Positions 1-8,854 of a stretch of DNA of 64,000 bases are shown here, in pieces. The position numbers and the translations under genes were made by a program. The stretch covers positions 14,061 to 78,060 of the forward strand of contig JBJOJS010000090.1 in NCBI GenBank assembly GCA_046046455.1. Reading direction: 5' to 3'. Each line of letters begins with the position of its first letter. Position 1 is the first letter of the stretch. Source of the DNA: Mxb001 sp046046455. GTDB lineage: Bacteria > Actinomycetota > Actinomycetes > S36-B12. The notes under the pieces were generated by a model. That model worked only from the letters and a program-made list of their open reading frames with translations, searched no databases and was not told the DNA's origin.

Positions 1-651
1 GCCCTCCACGCGCCTACGGGTGCGCGTGCGCGCGAGAGACGAGAGCTCTGAGCCTCGGTCGTTGACGTGCAGGACCTGGACTCCGCGTGCTCCATAACGG
101 ATCACCGATACGGACGCAGGATCCACCACGATCCGCTGGAACTGGTCCAGGTGCATGCCCAGGGCGTCGGCGACGATCGCCTTGATGACGTCACCATGGG
201 AGACCATCGCGTACGTCGCCTTGTCGCCGAGTCGCTGGTTCCATTCGTGCACGGCCCCGAGGGACCGTGCCTGCATCACCGGAAGCGACTCGCCATCGGG
301 GAAGGTGACCGCGCTGGGACGCTCCTGCACCGTGCGCCACAGGGGCAGCTTGGAGAGCTCCGCGAGGGGACGGTTGGTCCATTCACCGTAGCGGCACTCC
401 CCCAGCCGGTCGTCGACCTCGAGGCCTGGAGGTCGACGCTGCGCCTGGTCGATCGCCTCCGCCGTCTGCACCGTGCGCTCGAGTGGGCTCGTGACGATCG
501 CCGCCAGGCGCAGGGGGCTGAGGCGCTCCGCCACGGCTGTCGCCTGCGCCCGTCCGTGGTCGTCCAGGTGAACCCCGGGCGTCCAACCGGCAAGGATCCC
601 GCTGGCATTGGCCTGCGTGCGACCATGTCGGACCAGAATGAGCAGCGGCAT
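1..651 (-). CDS. Histidine phosphatase, MSMEG_4193 family (C-terminus outside window)
   Basis: The frame is open from an ATG at 651 to the window edge, giving 217 codons; the stop lies outside. The phosphoglycerate-mutase-type fold shows in the N-terminal RHG motif (residues 8-10, phosphohistidine acceptor His9), the TSPLERTVQTA helix (54-64) and the second active-site motif SHGD (151-154). Proteins of this subfamily sit next to corA- and uppP-like genes in many actinobacteria, as here, but their substrate is not established. It is divergent from corA across 53 nt. The extreme C-terminus is rich in Arg and Ser. The fold is certain; the family name rests on context and recall. Confidence 0.85.
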   Translation of the reverse strand, partial: MPLLILVRHGRTQANASGILAGWTPGVHLDDHGRAQATAVAERLSPLRLAAIVTSPLERTVQTAEAIDQAQRRPPGLEVDDRLGECRYGEWTNRPLAELSKLPLWRTVQERPSAVTFPDGESLPVMQARSLGAVHEWNQRLGDKATYAMVSHGDVIKAIVADALGMHLDQFQRIVVDPASVSVIRYGARGVQVLHVNDRGSELSSLARTRTRRRVEG

Positions 652-704
652 GCCGCGACGCTATCGGACGACGGGGCCACGATCGCGGCCATGGGAGGCG
701 ACAC

Positions 705-1703
705 GTGATCCGGATCATGGGCACGTACAGAGACGGGAGACTCGATCCCGGCACCCACACGCCGGGGTCACCCGTCACACATGAAGCGCTCCTGACTGCC
801 CGCGATGCCGTGGTCGACCCCACGGACTTCACCTGGATCGCCCTCTCGGACCCCACGCGCCTAGAGGTCGATCTCGTCGCGGATGCCTTCGATCTCGAAC
901 CGCTGCTGCTCGATGACGCCGTCTCGCGCCAGGAGCGCGCCAAGATCGACATCGCGGACAAGAGCCTCTTCGTGCTCCTCAAGGTTCTCGAATGGGTGGA
1001 CGACACCTCGGATGTCGAGACCGGGCAGGTCGCCTGCTTCGTCGGTCCCGGCTATGCGATCACGATGCGGATGGGCCGCGCCGAAGACACCGACGTCGTC
1101 GCGTCTCGTCTCGCGGCGCATCCCGAACTCGCCGCCACCGGTCCGCTCGCGATCTTCTGGGCCATCGCCGATGTCGCGGCTCACCAGTACCTCGCCGTCG
1201 GTGAGGCCATCCAGTCCGACATCGAGGAGATCGAGCAGCAGGTCTTCTCCGATCAGCCGTCGCAGGCAGCCAATCGGATCTACCGCCTCAATCGGGAGAA
1301 CATCGAGATGCGGCGGGCAGTCCAGCCGCTGCTTCCGGACTCCCAGCGACTCGCGCGCGATGCGCTCCCACTCGTTCCCGCACCCCTGCATCCGTTCCTC
1401 CGGGACGTGGGCGACAACATCCTTCGCGCCGGCGACATGGTGGATGGCTTCGACTCCACTCTCATGACCATGCTTATGGCCAGCACCGCGCGCCAGGATC
1501 TCCTGCAGAACAAGGACATGCGCAAGATCTCGGCCTGGGCGGCCATCATCGCGGTGCCGACCGCGATCGCGGGCATCTACGGCATGAACTTCGACGACAT
1601 GCCGGAGTTGCACTGGACGTTCGGCTACCCCGCCGTGGTCACCGCGATGGCGGTCATCTGCCTGCTGCTCTACCGGGGCTTCAAGAAGTCTGGCTGGCTG
1701 TAG
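705..1703 (+). CDS. corA: CorA-type magnesium/cobalt transporter
   Basis: This 332-residue CorA-family divalent cation channel has a long soluble N-terminal domain and helical stalk. Two C-terminal membrane helices carry the family signature YGMNF (GMN at residues 293-295) at the pore mouth, and a basic tail (FKKSGW) follows. The family forms homopentamers in the cytoplasmic membrane and imports Mg2+. GTG at 705 is chosen because GGGAGG lies 7 nt upstream; the ATG at 717 has no such site. It is convergent with uppP, 20 nt apart. Confidence 0.93.
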   Translation: MIRIMGTYRDGRLDPGTHTPGSPVTHEALLTARDAVVDPTDFTWIALSDPTRLEVDLVADAFDLEPLLLDDAVSRQERAKIDIADKSLFVLLKVLEWVDDTSDVETGQVACFVGPGYAITMRMGRAEDTDVVASRLAAHPELAATGPLAIFWAIADVAAHQYLAVGEAIQSDIEEIEQQVFSDQPSQAANRIYRLNRENIEMRRAVQPLLPDSQRLARDALPLVPAPLHPFLRDVGDNILRAGDMVDGFDSTLMTMLMASTARQDLLQNKDMRKISAWAAIIAVPTAIAGIYGMNFDDMPELHWTFGYPAVVTAMAVICLLLYRGFKKSGWL

Positions 1704-1723
1704 GCATCATCTGGCACTGGGCA

Positions 1724-2557
1724 TCATGTCGCCGTGATGGTGCCCGTGACGAGCAGACCCACGATGAGGGCGGCAAGTGCCAACCGGTAGGCGACAAAGG
1801 GCATGTATGAGCCCGTCCTGAGGTAGCGGAGCAACCAGGCGATCACGGCGTACCCGACCGTGAAGGCAATCGCGGTCGCGACAATGGTCTGGCCCCACGC
1901 CACCTGCGGGTCGTCGCCGATGCGCGTGGCCTCGTAGAAGCCTGAGCCGAGGACGGCGGGAATCGCGAGGAGGAAGGCATAGCGGGTCGCCGCCTCGCGC
2001 GTATAGCCGAGCGTCAAGCCCATCGTGATCGTCGCGCCGGACCGCGAGACGCCGGGAATGAGAGCCAGCGCCTGGGCCAGACCCAGGCCGATGGCATCGC
2101 GGGTGCGCATGGTGCTGATCTCGCGCTCCTTGCGACCGAAACGATCCGCCAGACCAAGAAGGACACCGAAGACAGCGAGCATGGTCGCCGTGATCCATAG
2201 GTTGCGGGCCACTGTCTCGATCTGCTCCGTGAAGGCAAGACCCAGGACCACGATGGGAATCGTCCCCAGGATGACGTACCAGCCCAGACGTGAATCTGCG
2301 GAGCCCCGCTCCTCCGGCCGGACGAGACTGACCGCCCACGCGCGCACGATCCGTGCGATGTCGTGACGGAAGTAGATGAGGACCGCCGCCTCGGTGCCGA
2401 TCTGAGTCACGGCGGTGAAGGCGGCGCCTGGGTCACCCCAGCCGAAGATCCGCGACAGCACCAGGATGTGGGCGCTCGAGGAGATCGGCAGGAACTCCGT
2501 GAGTCCCTGGATGACTCCCAGAACGACGGCCTCGAACCACGTCATGGCGCCTGCCAT
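1724..2557 (-). CDS. uppP: Undecaprenyl-diphosphate phosphatase
   Basis: This 277-residue polytopic membrane protein of the UppP/BacA family dephosphorylates undecaprenyl pyrophosphate to recycle the lipid carrier for peptidoglycan synthesis. Both active-site signatures are present: EFLPISSSAH (residues 21-30) and PGVSRSGAT further on, with about eight hydrophobic helices. The ATG at 2557 is preferred because GAGGGG lies 5 nt before it; the GTG at 2563 would overlap that site. The MSMEG_4193 phosphatase, uppP, F420 oxidoreductase and AKR neighbourhood is typical of actinobacteria. Confidence 0.95.
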   Translation of the reverse strand: MAGAMTWFEAVVLGVIQGLTEFLPISSSAHILVLSRIFGWGDPGAAFTAVTQIGTEAAVLIYFRHDIARIVRAWAVSLVRPEERGSADSRLGWYVILGTIPIVVLGLAFTEQIETVARNLWITATMLAVFGVLLGLADRFGRKEREISTMRTRDAIGLGLAQALALIPGVSRSGATITMGLTLGYTREAATRYAFLLAIPAVLGSGFYEATRIGDDPQVAWGQTIVATAIAFTVGYAVIAWLLRYLRTGSYMPFVAYRLALAALIVGLLVTGTITAT

Positions 2558-2582
2558 GTGCACCCCTCGGCCCGCATGGACC

Positions 2583-3635
2583 CTAGTCCTCCGCGAGTCC
2601 TGCCTGGGCGAGGAGCTGGGGCATCAGGCGCAGTGTCTCCAGCCGCTCGTCCAGGGAACCGTGGTAGCTCGCGAGAGTCAGCGTCGTCACGCCGGCTGCC
2701 GCGTAGTCCTTGAGTCGCTCGGCGATGACGTCGGGCGGCCCGATGAGCGAGGTTCGCTGGATGAACTCCAGGGGCACGGCAGCTGCGGCGCCCGCGTAGT
2801 CCTTGGCCAGGTAGAGGTCCTGGATCCGCGCGGCGGCGTCCCCGAAGCCCATACGGACAGCGAGAGCGTTGTAGAAGTTCTTCTCCCGCGAGCCCATGCC
2901 GCCGATGTAGAGCGCGCAGTAGGCGCGCACGGGCTCCGCGCACGCTTCGATGTCATCACCGATGATCACCGGCACCGTGGGGACGACGTCGAAGCCCTTC
3001 ATGTCGAGACCGGCCTTTTCGCGTCCGGCCCGGATGTTTCCGAGCAGCTCGCCCGAGTGATCGGGATCGAAGAAGATCGCGAGCCAACCGTCGGCGATCT
3101 CGCCTGCGAGCTCGAGGTTGCGGGGGCCCACGGCAGCCAGGTAGACCGGGATGCGCTCGCGCACCGGGTGCACCGTGAGGGTGAGCGCCTTGCCGGGTCC
3201 GTCGGGCAGGGGGAGCGTGAAGAACTCACCGTCATAGGTGAGTCGCTCGCGAGCGAGGGCCTTGCGCACGATGCCGACGTACTCCCGGGTGCGCGCAAGC
3301 GGCTTATCGAAGCGGACGCCGTGCCACCCCTCGGACACCTGCGGCCCGGACACACCCAGTCCCAGGCGGAATCGGCCCCCGGAGAGCGTGTCGAGCGTCG
3401 CAGCAGTCATGGCCGTATTGGCAGGCGTCCGACCGGGGATCTGGAAGATCGCCGATCCGACGTCGATGCGTTCGGTCTGCGCGGCCACCCATGCCAACAC
3501 CGTGGCGGCGTCGGAGCCGTATGCCTCCGCCGCCCAGACGACCGCATAGCCGCATCGGTCAGCCTCCCGGGCCTGCTCGAGGTTGTCGGCGTCGTTGCCC
3601 GCGCCACAGTAGCCGAGGTTGAGACCGAGCTTCAT
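2583..3635 (-). CDS. LLM-class F420-dependent oxidoreductase
   Basis: This 350-residue luciferase-like (TIM-barrel) oxidoreductase belongs to the group that typically uses coenzyme F420 rather than FMN. It begins MKLGLNLGY, has the AAEAYGSDA segment near residue 35 and the SGGRFRLGLG motif near residue 85, and keeps the conserved C-terminal GPPDVIAERL region. The substrate cannot be read from sequence. GGGAGG stands 4 nt upstream of the ATG. It lies 25 nt upstream of uppP on the same strand and is probably co-transcribed. It implies that the organism makes F420, although no F420 biosynthesis gene is in the window. Confidence 0.88.
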   Translation of the reverse strand: MKLGLNLGYCGAGNDADNLEQAREADRCGYAVVWAAEAYGSDAATVLAWVAAQTERIDVGSAIFQIPGRTPANTAMTAATLDTLSGGRFRLGLGVSGPQVSEGWHGVRFDKPLARTREYVGIVRKALARERLTYDGEFFTLPLPDGPGKALTLTVHPVRERIPVYLAAVGPRNLELAGEIADGWLAIFFDPDHSGELLGNIRAGREKAGLDMKGFDVVPTVPVIIGDDIEACAEPVRAYCALYIGGMGSREKNFYNALAVRMGFGDAAARIQDLYLAKDYAGAAAAVPLEFIQRTSLIGPPDVIAERLKDYAAAGVTTLTLASYHGSLDERLETLRLMPQLLAQAGLAED

Positions 3636-3719
3636 ACGCCCTCCCGATTCCCTTGCGCGCCGCCGGAGGACCGACGGCCTTGCGCGTGTCGAGCGAGCCT
3701 ATCCACCCCCCCGCGTGAC

Positions 3720-3725
3720 TAGGTT
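3720..3725 (+). promoter_or_regulatory. -10 box of a leaderless promoter (TAGGTT)
   Basis: TAGGTT ends 6 nt before the GTG at 3732, so transcription should begin at or very near the start codon. No Shine-Dalgarno sequence is present. The same spacing recurs at several other genes in this window. Confidence 0.55.
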
Positions 3726-3731
3726 GCCCAC

Positions 3732-4676
3732 GTGGAACGACGCAGCCTCGGTCCGACCGGTGCCCGAGTCGGCACGGTGGGCCTTGGCACGGCCACCTGG
3801 GGTCGCGGAACAGATGGGTCCGAAGCGCGGGAGCAGGTTGCCCTGCTGGTCGACGCAGGCGGCAACCTCATCGATGTCACGGGTGACCCGGCGTGTGCCC
3901 CCTGCGCCATGCACGCATTCTCCGACCCGGGTCTTCGACGCGAGACCTTCATCAATCTTCGCTCCCACGCCCTGGGGTCCCAGCGGGAGATGCTCGCCGC
4001 GCTGGATGATGCGATGGCCGCGCTCGGCATCGCTCACGTGGACCTCTGGACCGTCGAAGGGTGGGATGAGTCGCTGCCGTGGTCGGAGTTGACGTCGGCA
4101 CTCGCCGTGGCCGTGTCCACCGGGCGTGCGAATTACGTCGGGCTCTGCCCCTCATCTGCATGGGAGGCGGCTCTGGTAGGCGCCGCGCTCACGATGCATC
4201 CCGATCGGACTCCCCTTGCGGCGATCACCGTGCCCTACTCGCTGCTCGACCAGGCCGAAGCACGCGACTGCACACAGGTGTCGCATGCGCTCGGCTCAGG
4301 CATCCTCGCGGCGTGGCCCTTGGCGGGCGGGGTGCTCACCGGCAAATACCGGCACGCGACCCCTCCGGATTCACGCGGAGCGGGTGAGCGCCATGCCATG
4401 CGCATGTTGCGGTACCGGTCCCCATGGGCGCGTCCCGTGATCGAGGGGCTCTGCGCTGCAGCGGAGGGTCTGGGCACGACCCCCACCGTGCTGGCCCAAG
4501 CGTGGGTGCGGGACCGTCCCGGCGTGACGGCAACTCTGGTCGGGGCGCGCACCGTGCACCAGTGGCGGGCGGCCCTGGCCGCCGATGGATTCGTCGTACC
4601 CGACGAGATACGACGCGCACTCGACGAAGTCGCGGACGAGGCAGCCGCCGTCGGACATGATGGGGATGCGGGCTAG
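3732..4676 (+). CDS. Aldo/keto reductase-like protein with degenerate active site
   Basis: This 314-residue AKR-fold protein keeps the N-terminal signature LGPTGARVGTVGLGTATWG, the C-terminal LGTTPTVLAQAWV segment and a VGARTVHQ motif. The catalytic tetrad looks largely lost. The Asp of GGNLID is present. The DxxxxYG motif that supplies the catalytic Tyr is replaced by PACAPCAM. The Lys strand reads FINLRS. The position normally occupied by His in a DLYxxH motif is Glu in DLWTVEGWD. It may bind nucleotide without reducing carbonyls. It is translated from a leaderless transcript and followed after 30 nt by the DUF5703 gene. Confidence 0.82.
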   Translation: MERRSLGPTGARVGTVGLGTATWGRGTDGSEAREQVALLVDAGGNLIDVTGDPACAPCAMHAFSDPGLRRETFINLRSHALGSQREMLAALDDAMAALGIAHVDLWTVEGWDESLPWSELTSALAVAVSTGRANYVGLCPSSAWEAALVGAALTMHPDRTPLAAITVPYSLLDQAEARDCTQVSHALGSGILAAWPLAGGVLTGKYRHATPPDSRGAGERHAMRMLRYRSPWARPVIEGLCAAAEGLGTTPTVLAQAWVRDRPGVTATLVGARTVHQWRAALAADGFVVPDEIRRALDEVADEAAAVGHDGDAG

Positions 4677-4706
4677 GACGCCATGCGAGCAGCGGGAAGG
4701 AGCGCC

Positions 4707-4907
4707 ATGTCGACAACTCGGCAATCGGCCTACGAGTACCGCGAGTTCGCGCTCCCTCGGGAGACGTCGCGCGATGCTGCCCGGAGCGTTCTGACGGAGT
4801 ACGCCGAGTATGGCCATTGGGAACTCGCGCGCTTGCGGCTCTACCCGGACGGCCGGCGTCGGGTGTGGCTACGCCGACGCGTCATGCGCGTGGAGCGCAC
4901 CGCCTGA
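4707..4907 (+). CDS. DUF5703 family small protein
   Basis: This 66-residue protein contains the conserved AEYGHWELARLRLYPDG core followed by an Arg-rich tail, which matches actinobacterial DUF5703 proteins as I recall them. The function is unknown. ATG at 4707 is preferred over the in-frame ATG at 4683 because GGAAGGAG lies 4 nt upstream. It probably forms an operon with the AKR-like gene and is convergent with the M20 peptidase, 3 nt apart. Confidence 0.85.
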   Translation: MSTTRQSAYEYREFALPRETSRDAARSVLTEYAEYGHWELARLRLYPDGRRRVWLRRRVMRVERTA

Positions 4908-4910
4908 TCA

Positions 4911-6248
4911 CTAGGCCAGACGCAGGAAGCGGTCGAGAGCCCGCACCCCGAAGGCGACGGCGTCGATCGGCACCCGCTCGTCTACGCCGTGGAAGAGGGC
5001 GGTGAAGTCGAGATCCGGGGGCAGGCGCAGCGGCGAGAAGCCGTAGCCCTGGATACCGAGCCGCGAGAAGGCCTTCGCATCGGTGCCTGCGGACAGGAGG
5101 TAGGGCGCGACCGCCGCACCGGGATCCTCGGCATCGATGGCCGCCCGCATGGCATCGACGAGGGGCACGTCGTACGCAGCCTCGAGCGCGACATCGTGGT
5201 TGATGAACTCACGTCGAACCGAGGGACCGAGGAGTCGATCTATCTCGGCGAGGAAGGCCTGCTCCTCGCCGGGGACGTACCGGCCATCGATGACACCCGC
5301 CGCTTCGCCGGGGATCACATTGGCCTTGTAGCCCGCCTGGAGCATGGTGGGGTTGGTCGTGTTCCGCGTGCCGGCTCCGATGAAGCGCGCGACGGGACCC
5401 AACTGGCGCGCGAGCTCCACGGGATCGTCGAGATCCAGGTCGAGGCCGTAGGCCTCGCTGATCGCGGCGACCATGTGCTGGGCCGTCGGCGACAGCTGCA
5501 CGGGCCAGCGATGCGTGCCGATTCGCGAAATCGCCGCCGCCACTTCGGTGACCGCGTTGTCGCCTGTGAGAGCCGATCCATGACCCGCCGCACCCTCCGC
5601 GATCAGGCGCATCCAGGCGATGCCCTTCTCCGCCGTCTGAATCAGGTAGAGCCTGCGGTCGTCTGGCAGAGTGAGGGAGAAGCCGCCGACCTCGCTCACA
5701 CCCTCCGTGACTCCCTCGAGGATGTCCGGGCGGTGATCGACGATCCAGTGCGATCCATGCCGCCCACCGGCTTCCTCGTCGGGGATGAAGAGGAAGACCA
5801 GGTCTCGGCTCGGTCGGGCACCCGATCGACTCCAGGCCCGCGCGAGCGCGATGAGCATCGCATCCATGTCCTTCATGTCGACGGCCCCGCGACCCCAGAC
5901 CATGTCGTCGTGCACTTCGGCACCGAAAGGGGGCACTGACCAATCAGACGCGCGCGCGGGCACGACATCCAGATGCCCGTGCAGGAGCAGTCGCGGCCGT
6001 GTCGGATCGGTACCCGCCAGGCGTGCCACCACGCCCTGGCGACGCGACGAGGTGGTGCTGAAGCGCTCCACCTCGAGGCCCGCCTCCCGGAGCGAGGCCT
6101 CGACGTACTCCGCGGCGTCCGCCTCGCCGGGGCCGGAGTCGGTGCCGTCGTTGGTCGTGTCGATCCGGACGAGATCGCGCAGGATCTGGATGACCTCCGC
6201 CTGGGCAGCGACTGCCTCTGGGCTCGATTCCTCCGCTGCTGCATCCAC
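4911..6248 (-). CDS. M20-family metallopeptidase
   Basis: This 445-residue enzyme of the M20/M25/M40 family hydrolyses peptides or N-acyl amino acids with a di-zinc site. The metal-ligand and catalytic motifs are in order: HGHLDVVP (His and the adjacent catalytic Asp), GRGAVDMKD (bridging Asp), DEEAGG (catalytic Glu and ligand) and a C-terminal FHGVDERVP His. A dimerisation domain lies in the middle. The frame opens further upstream to 6353, but the GTG at 6248 follows GGATGGGGG and gives the usual family length. It is convergent with DUF5703 and divergent from tRNA-Leu. Confidence 0.9.
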   Translation of the reverse strand: MDAAAEESSPEAVAAQAEVIQILRDLVRIDTTNDGTDSGPGEADAAEYVEASLREAGLEVERFSTTSSRRQGVVARLAGTDPTRPRLLLHGHLDVVPARASDWSVPPFGAEVHDDMVWGRGAVDMKDMDAMLIALARAWSRSGARPSRDLVFLFIPDEEAGGRHGSHWIVDHRPDILEGVTEGVSEVGGFSLTLPDDRRLYLIQTAEKGIAWMRLIAEGAAGHGSALTGDNAVTEVAAAISRIGTHRWPVQLSPTAQHMVAAISEAYGLDLDLDDPVELARQLGPVARFIGAGTRNTTNPTMLQAGYKANVIPGEAAGVIDGRYVPGEEQAFLAEIDRLLGPSVRREFINHDVALEAAYDVPLVDAMRAAIDAEDPGAAVAPYLLSAGTDAKAFSRLGIQGYGFSPLRLPPDLDFTALFHGVDERVPIDAVAFGVRALDRFLRLA

Positions 6249-6353
6249 GCCCCCATCCTGCACTGAGGAGGCAGGTGGTGGCACCACTCGACGGGTTGTT
6301 ATCCTCACCGTCGGCGATCCGGTCGTGTCCCCACGCGGCCCGGTGAGCACCAC

Positions 6354-6440
6354 GTCCGGGTGGCGGAATTGGCAGACGCGCTAGCTTGAGGTGCTAGTGC
6401 CCGCAAGGGCATGGGGGTTCAAGTCCCCCCTCGGACACCA
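6354..6440 (+). tRNA. tRNA-Leu (anticodon GAG), CCA encoded
   Basis: The acceptor arm GTCCGGG (6354-6360) pairs with CTCGGAC (6430-6436), with one G-T pair. The discriminator is A at 6437 and CCA is encoded at 6438-6440. The anticodon stem CTAGC/GCTAG encloses the loop TTGAGGT, giving anticodon GAG, which reads CUC and CUU. A long class II variable arm (TGCCC-GCAA-GGGCA) is typical of tRNA-Leu. The T arm is GGGGG-TTCAAGT-CCCCC. Confidence 0.95.
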
Positions 6441-6604
6441 CGTGATGTCTCACGTACCCCATCGGGGCATGTGCAACCTTCGGGTTCGACCTCCGCAAGC
6501 GCGCGCAGCCGCTAGCCTCTGGCCCGGCTCGTCGTTTAGCGCCGTTCCCGCGGCGCCTTCCCCTAACCGGCAAGCCTCCGTTGCCATGACCCTCGGAGGT
6601 TCCC

Positions 6605-8077
6605 TTGTCTGCTCCCCCCACGCAGCGCCCTGTCTCAGCGGTCGACCGGTGGTTCTCGCTCACCGCGCGAGGCTCCACGTACGGTCGGGAGATCCGCGGA
6701 GGCTTCGTCACGTTCTTCACGATGGCCTACATCGTCGTGCTGGCACCCCTCATCCTCGGCACGGCCAAGGACATCAACGGCCTCTACGTCGGCGGCACGG
6801 AGGACGTGCTCAAGGCGATCACGATGGTGTCCGCCTCCGTTGCCTTGGTTGCGGGGGTCATGACGGTCCTCATGGGCATCATCGGTCGATTCCCGATCGC
6901 GATCGCGGCGGGCCTGGGCCTCATCCCCGTCGTCGCCTTCACCCTCGCACCGCAGATGACCTGGGCCGACGCGATGGGCATCGTGGTCCTCGAGGGCATC
7001 CTCATCCTGCTGCTCGTGCTCACCGGCTTCCGAGCCGCGGTCTTCAAGGCCGTCCCGGAGCAGCTCAAATACGCCATCGGCGTCGGAATCGGACTCTTCA
7101 TCACCCTCATCGGCCTGGTGGACGCGGGGATCGTGCGGTCGGGAGTCCCTCTCCTCTCCTTCGGGGTCTTCGGCGAGCTACGCGGCTGGCCGATCTTCAC
7201 CTTCGTGCTCGGACTCGTCATCACCATCATCCTCATGGTGCGCAAGGTCCGCGGCGCGATCCTCATCGGCATCCTGGCGACGACCGTCATCGCGATCGTC
7301 ATCGAAACCGTCTTCAAAGTGGGCCCCAAGACCGGCCCGGATGGTGCGGTGGCCAACCCGACGGGCTGGGGGCTCAACGTCCCGGCTGTTCCTACGACGT
7401 GGGTTTCCACACCTGACCTGGGACTCCTCGGCCAGTTCAACCTCTTCGGCTCGTTCGAGGCCATCGGCGTCGTCGCCGCACTGCTGGCGATCTTCGCCCT
7501 GCTCCTCAGTGACTTCTTCGACACCATGGGGACCGCATTCGGTCTTGCAACGGAGGCCGACCTGCTCGACGACCAGGGTGAAATCCCCCATTTCCAGAGC
7601 ATTCTCGTTGTGGACTCCCTCGCCGCCGCGGCCGGTGGTGCCGCTTCAGCTTCCAGCAACACGGCGTACATCGAATCCGCAGCCGGTATCGGCGACGGTG
7701 CCCGCACCGGGATCGCATCGATCGTCACGGGTGGGCTCTTCCTCGTCGCCATGCTCATCTCGCCCATCGTCACGGTCATCCCCTACGAGGCGGCAGCACC
7801 TGCCCTCGTCGTCGTGGGCTTCCTCATGATGAGCCAGATCCGACACATCGACTTCACCGATATGGCGATCGGGATCCCGGCGTTCCTCACCATCGTCCTC
7901 ATGCCCTTCACCTACTCCCTGGTCAATGGAATCGGTGCCGGCTTCGTGACGTACTGCATCATCAAGGTCGCCACCGGCAAGGCTCGCGAGGTCAATTGGC
8001 TCATGTGGATCGTCTCCGGCGCCTTCCTGGTCTACTTCGCCATCGACCCGATCCGCAATCTCCTCGGGGGTGGCTAG
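6605..8077 (+). CDS. NCS2 purine permease (AzgA-like)
   Basis: This 490-residue polytopic transporter of the nucleobase-cation symporter 2 superfamily, AzgA (hypoxanthine/guanine/adenine) branch, keeps the N-terminal motif GGFVTFFTMAYI, the AAGLGL segment, the FDTMGT motif and the SSNTAYIESAAG segment that distinguish this branch. The start is TTG at 6605, supported by GGAGGT 4 nt upstream. No purine riboswitch is visible between the tRNA and the start. It imports purine bases by proton symport in the cytoplasmic membrane. Confidence 0.92.
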   Translation: MSAPPTQRPVSAVDRWFSLTARGSTYGREIRGGFVTFFTMAYIVVLAPLILGTAKDINGLYVGGTEDVLKAITMVSASVALVAGVMTVLMGIIGRFPIAIAAGLGLIPVVAFTLAPQMTWADAMGIVVLEGILILLLVLTGFRAAVFKAVPEQLKYAIGVGIGLFITLIGLVDAGIVRSGVPLLSFGVFGELRGWPIFTFVLGLVITIILMVRKVRGAILIGILATTVIAIVIETVFKVGPKTGPDGAVANPTGWGLNVPAVPTTWVSTPDLGLLGQFNLFGSFEAIGVVAALLAIFALLLSDFFDTMGTAFGLATEADLLDDQGEIPHFQSILVVDSLAAAAGGAASASSNTAYIESAAGIGDGARTGIASIVTGGLFLVAMLISPIVTVIPYEAAAPALVVVGFLMMSQIRHIDFTDMAIGIPAFLTIVLMPFTYSLVNGIGAGFVTYCIIKVATGKAREVNWLMWIVSGAFLVYFAIDPIRNLLGGG

Positions 8078-8095
8078 TCCGGGCATGATGGAACC

Positions 8096-8854
8096 GTGCC
8101 CCGCACCCGGATCGCGCCCACCCCGAGTGGTTATCTCCATGACGGTAATCGTCTGAACTTCAGGCGGACCGCTGATCTCGCCGCGGAGGTCGGCGCCGAG
8201 ATGGTCCTCCGGATCGACGACGCCGACGCAGCGCGCTATCGCAGGGAGTACGTCGACGACATCTTCCGCACCCTCGCGGAGATGGGCATGACCTGGACCA
8301 TCGGGCCGCTCAACGCCGACGACTTCGAGACGCATTGGTCGCAGCGGAGCAAGACGGAGCACTACCGGATCCAGCTCGTGCGTGCCCTATCGGCAGGCCT
8401 CCCCACCTATGCGTGCGATTGCTCTCGGACGGTGCAGCAGGGTCCAGCAATCCATGGGTGCGCGGGAGGCTGCCGGGATCGGGGGCTCGCACTCCTCGGG
8501 GGGACGACGGCATTGCGTGTCTCGGTCGACCCCGGCACCACGGTGCCTGTCGGTGGTGAACTCATAGCGCTCGATGCCGAGATGGGCGACTTCATCGTGT
8601 GGCGACGCGATGATCTGCCCGCCTACCAGCTCGTCTCCGTGGTCGAAGACCGTGACCTGGAGATCACCCACATCGTGCGCGGACGTGACCTGATCGCGTC
8701 GAGCGCCGCGCAGATGTACCTCGCCCGCTGGCTCGGGGCGGATAACGTCATCGAGGCGACGTACGTGCACCATGAGCTCGTGACCGACCCCTCAGGTGCC
8801 AAACTCTCCAAGACCACCCAGCGTCGCGTCGCACAACAGGAGGCTGCCCCATGA
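8096..8854 (+). CDS. GluQRS-like glutamyl-tRNA synthetase fragment-type protein
   Basis: This 252-residue class I synthetase has only the catalytic half of GluRS and no anticodon-binding domain, the layout of glutamyl-queuosine tRNA synthetases (GluQRS). The HIGH-type motif is altered to LHDGN (residues 14-18), followed by NF. The KMSKS-like motif is KLSKT (236-240). Cys residues in the ACDC and HGCAGGC segments could bind zinc. The glutamate pocket segment LRIDDADAARYR is clear. The tRNA substrate is uncertain. The GTG start has only a weak ribosome site. The gene overlaps the downstream hydrolase by 4 nt. Confidence 0.82.
   Translation: MPRTRIAPTPSGYLHDGNRLNFRRTADLAAEVGAEMVLRIDDADAARYRREYVDDIFRTLAEMGMTWTIGPLNADDFETHWSQRSKTEHYRIQLVRALSAGLPTYACDCSRTVQQGPAIHGCAGGCRDRGLALLGGTTALRVSVDPGTTVPVGGELIALDAEMGDFIVWRRDDLPAYQLVSVVEDRDLEITHIVRGRDLIASSAAQMYLARWLGADNVIEATYVHHELVTDPSGAKLSKTTQRRVAQQEAAP

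Noticed and set aside
6354..6440. tRNA-Leu as an integration site for a mobile element
   Set aside because: No integrase, no repeated copy of the tRNA 3' end and no foreign-looking genes follow; the neighbours are ordinary chromosomal genes.
6441..6604. Riboswitch upstream of the purine permease
   Set aside because: I could find no purine-aptamer core or other known aptamer pattern. Only short hairpins such as ACCCC-ATC-GGGGC-like and AACC-TTCG-GGTT are seen.
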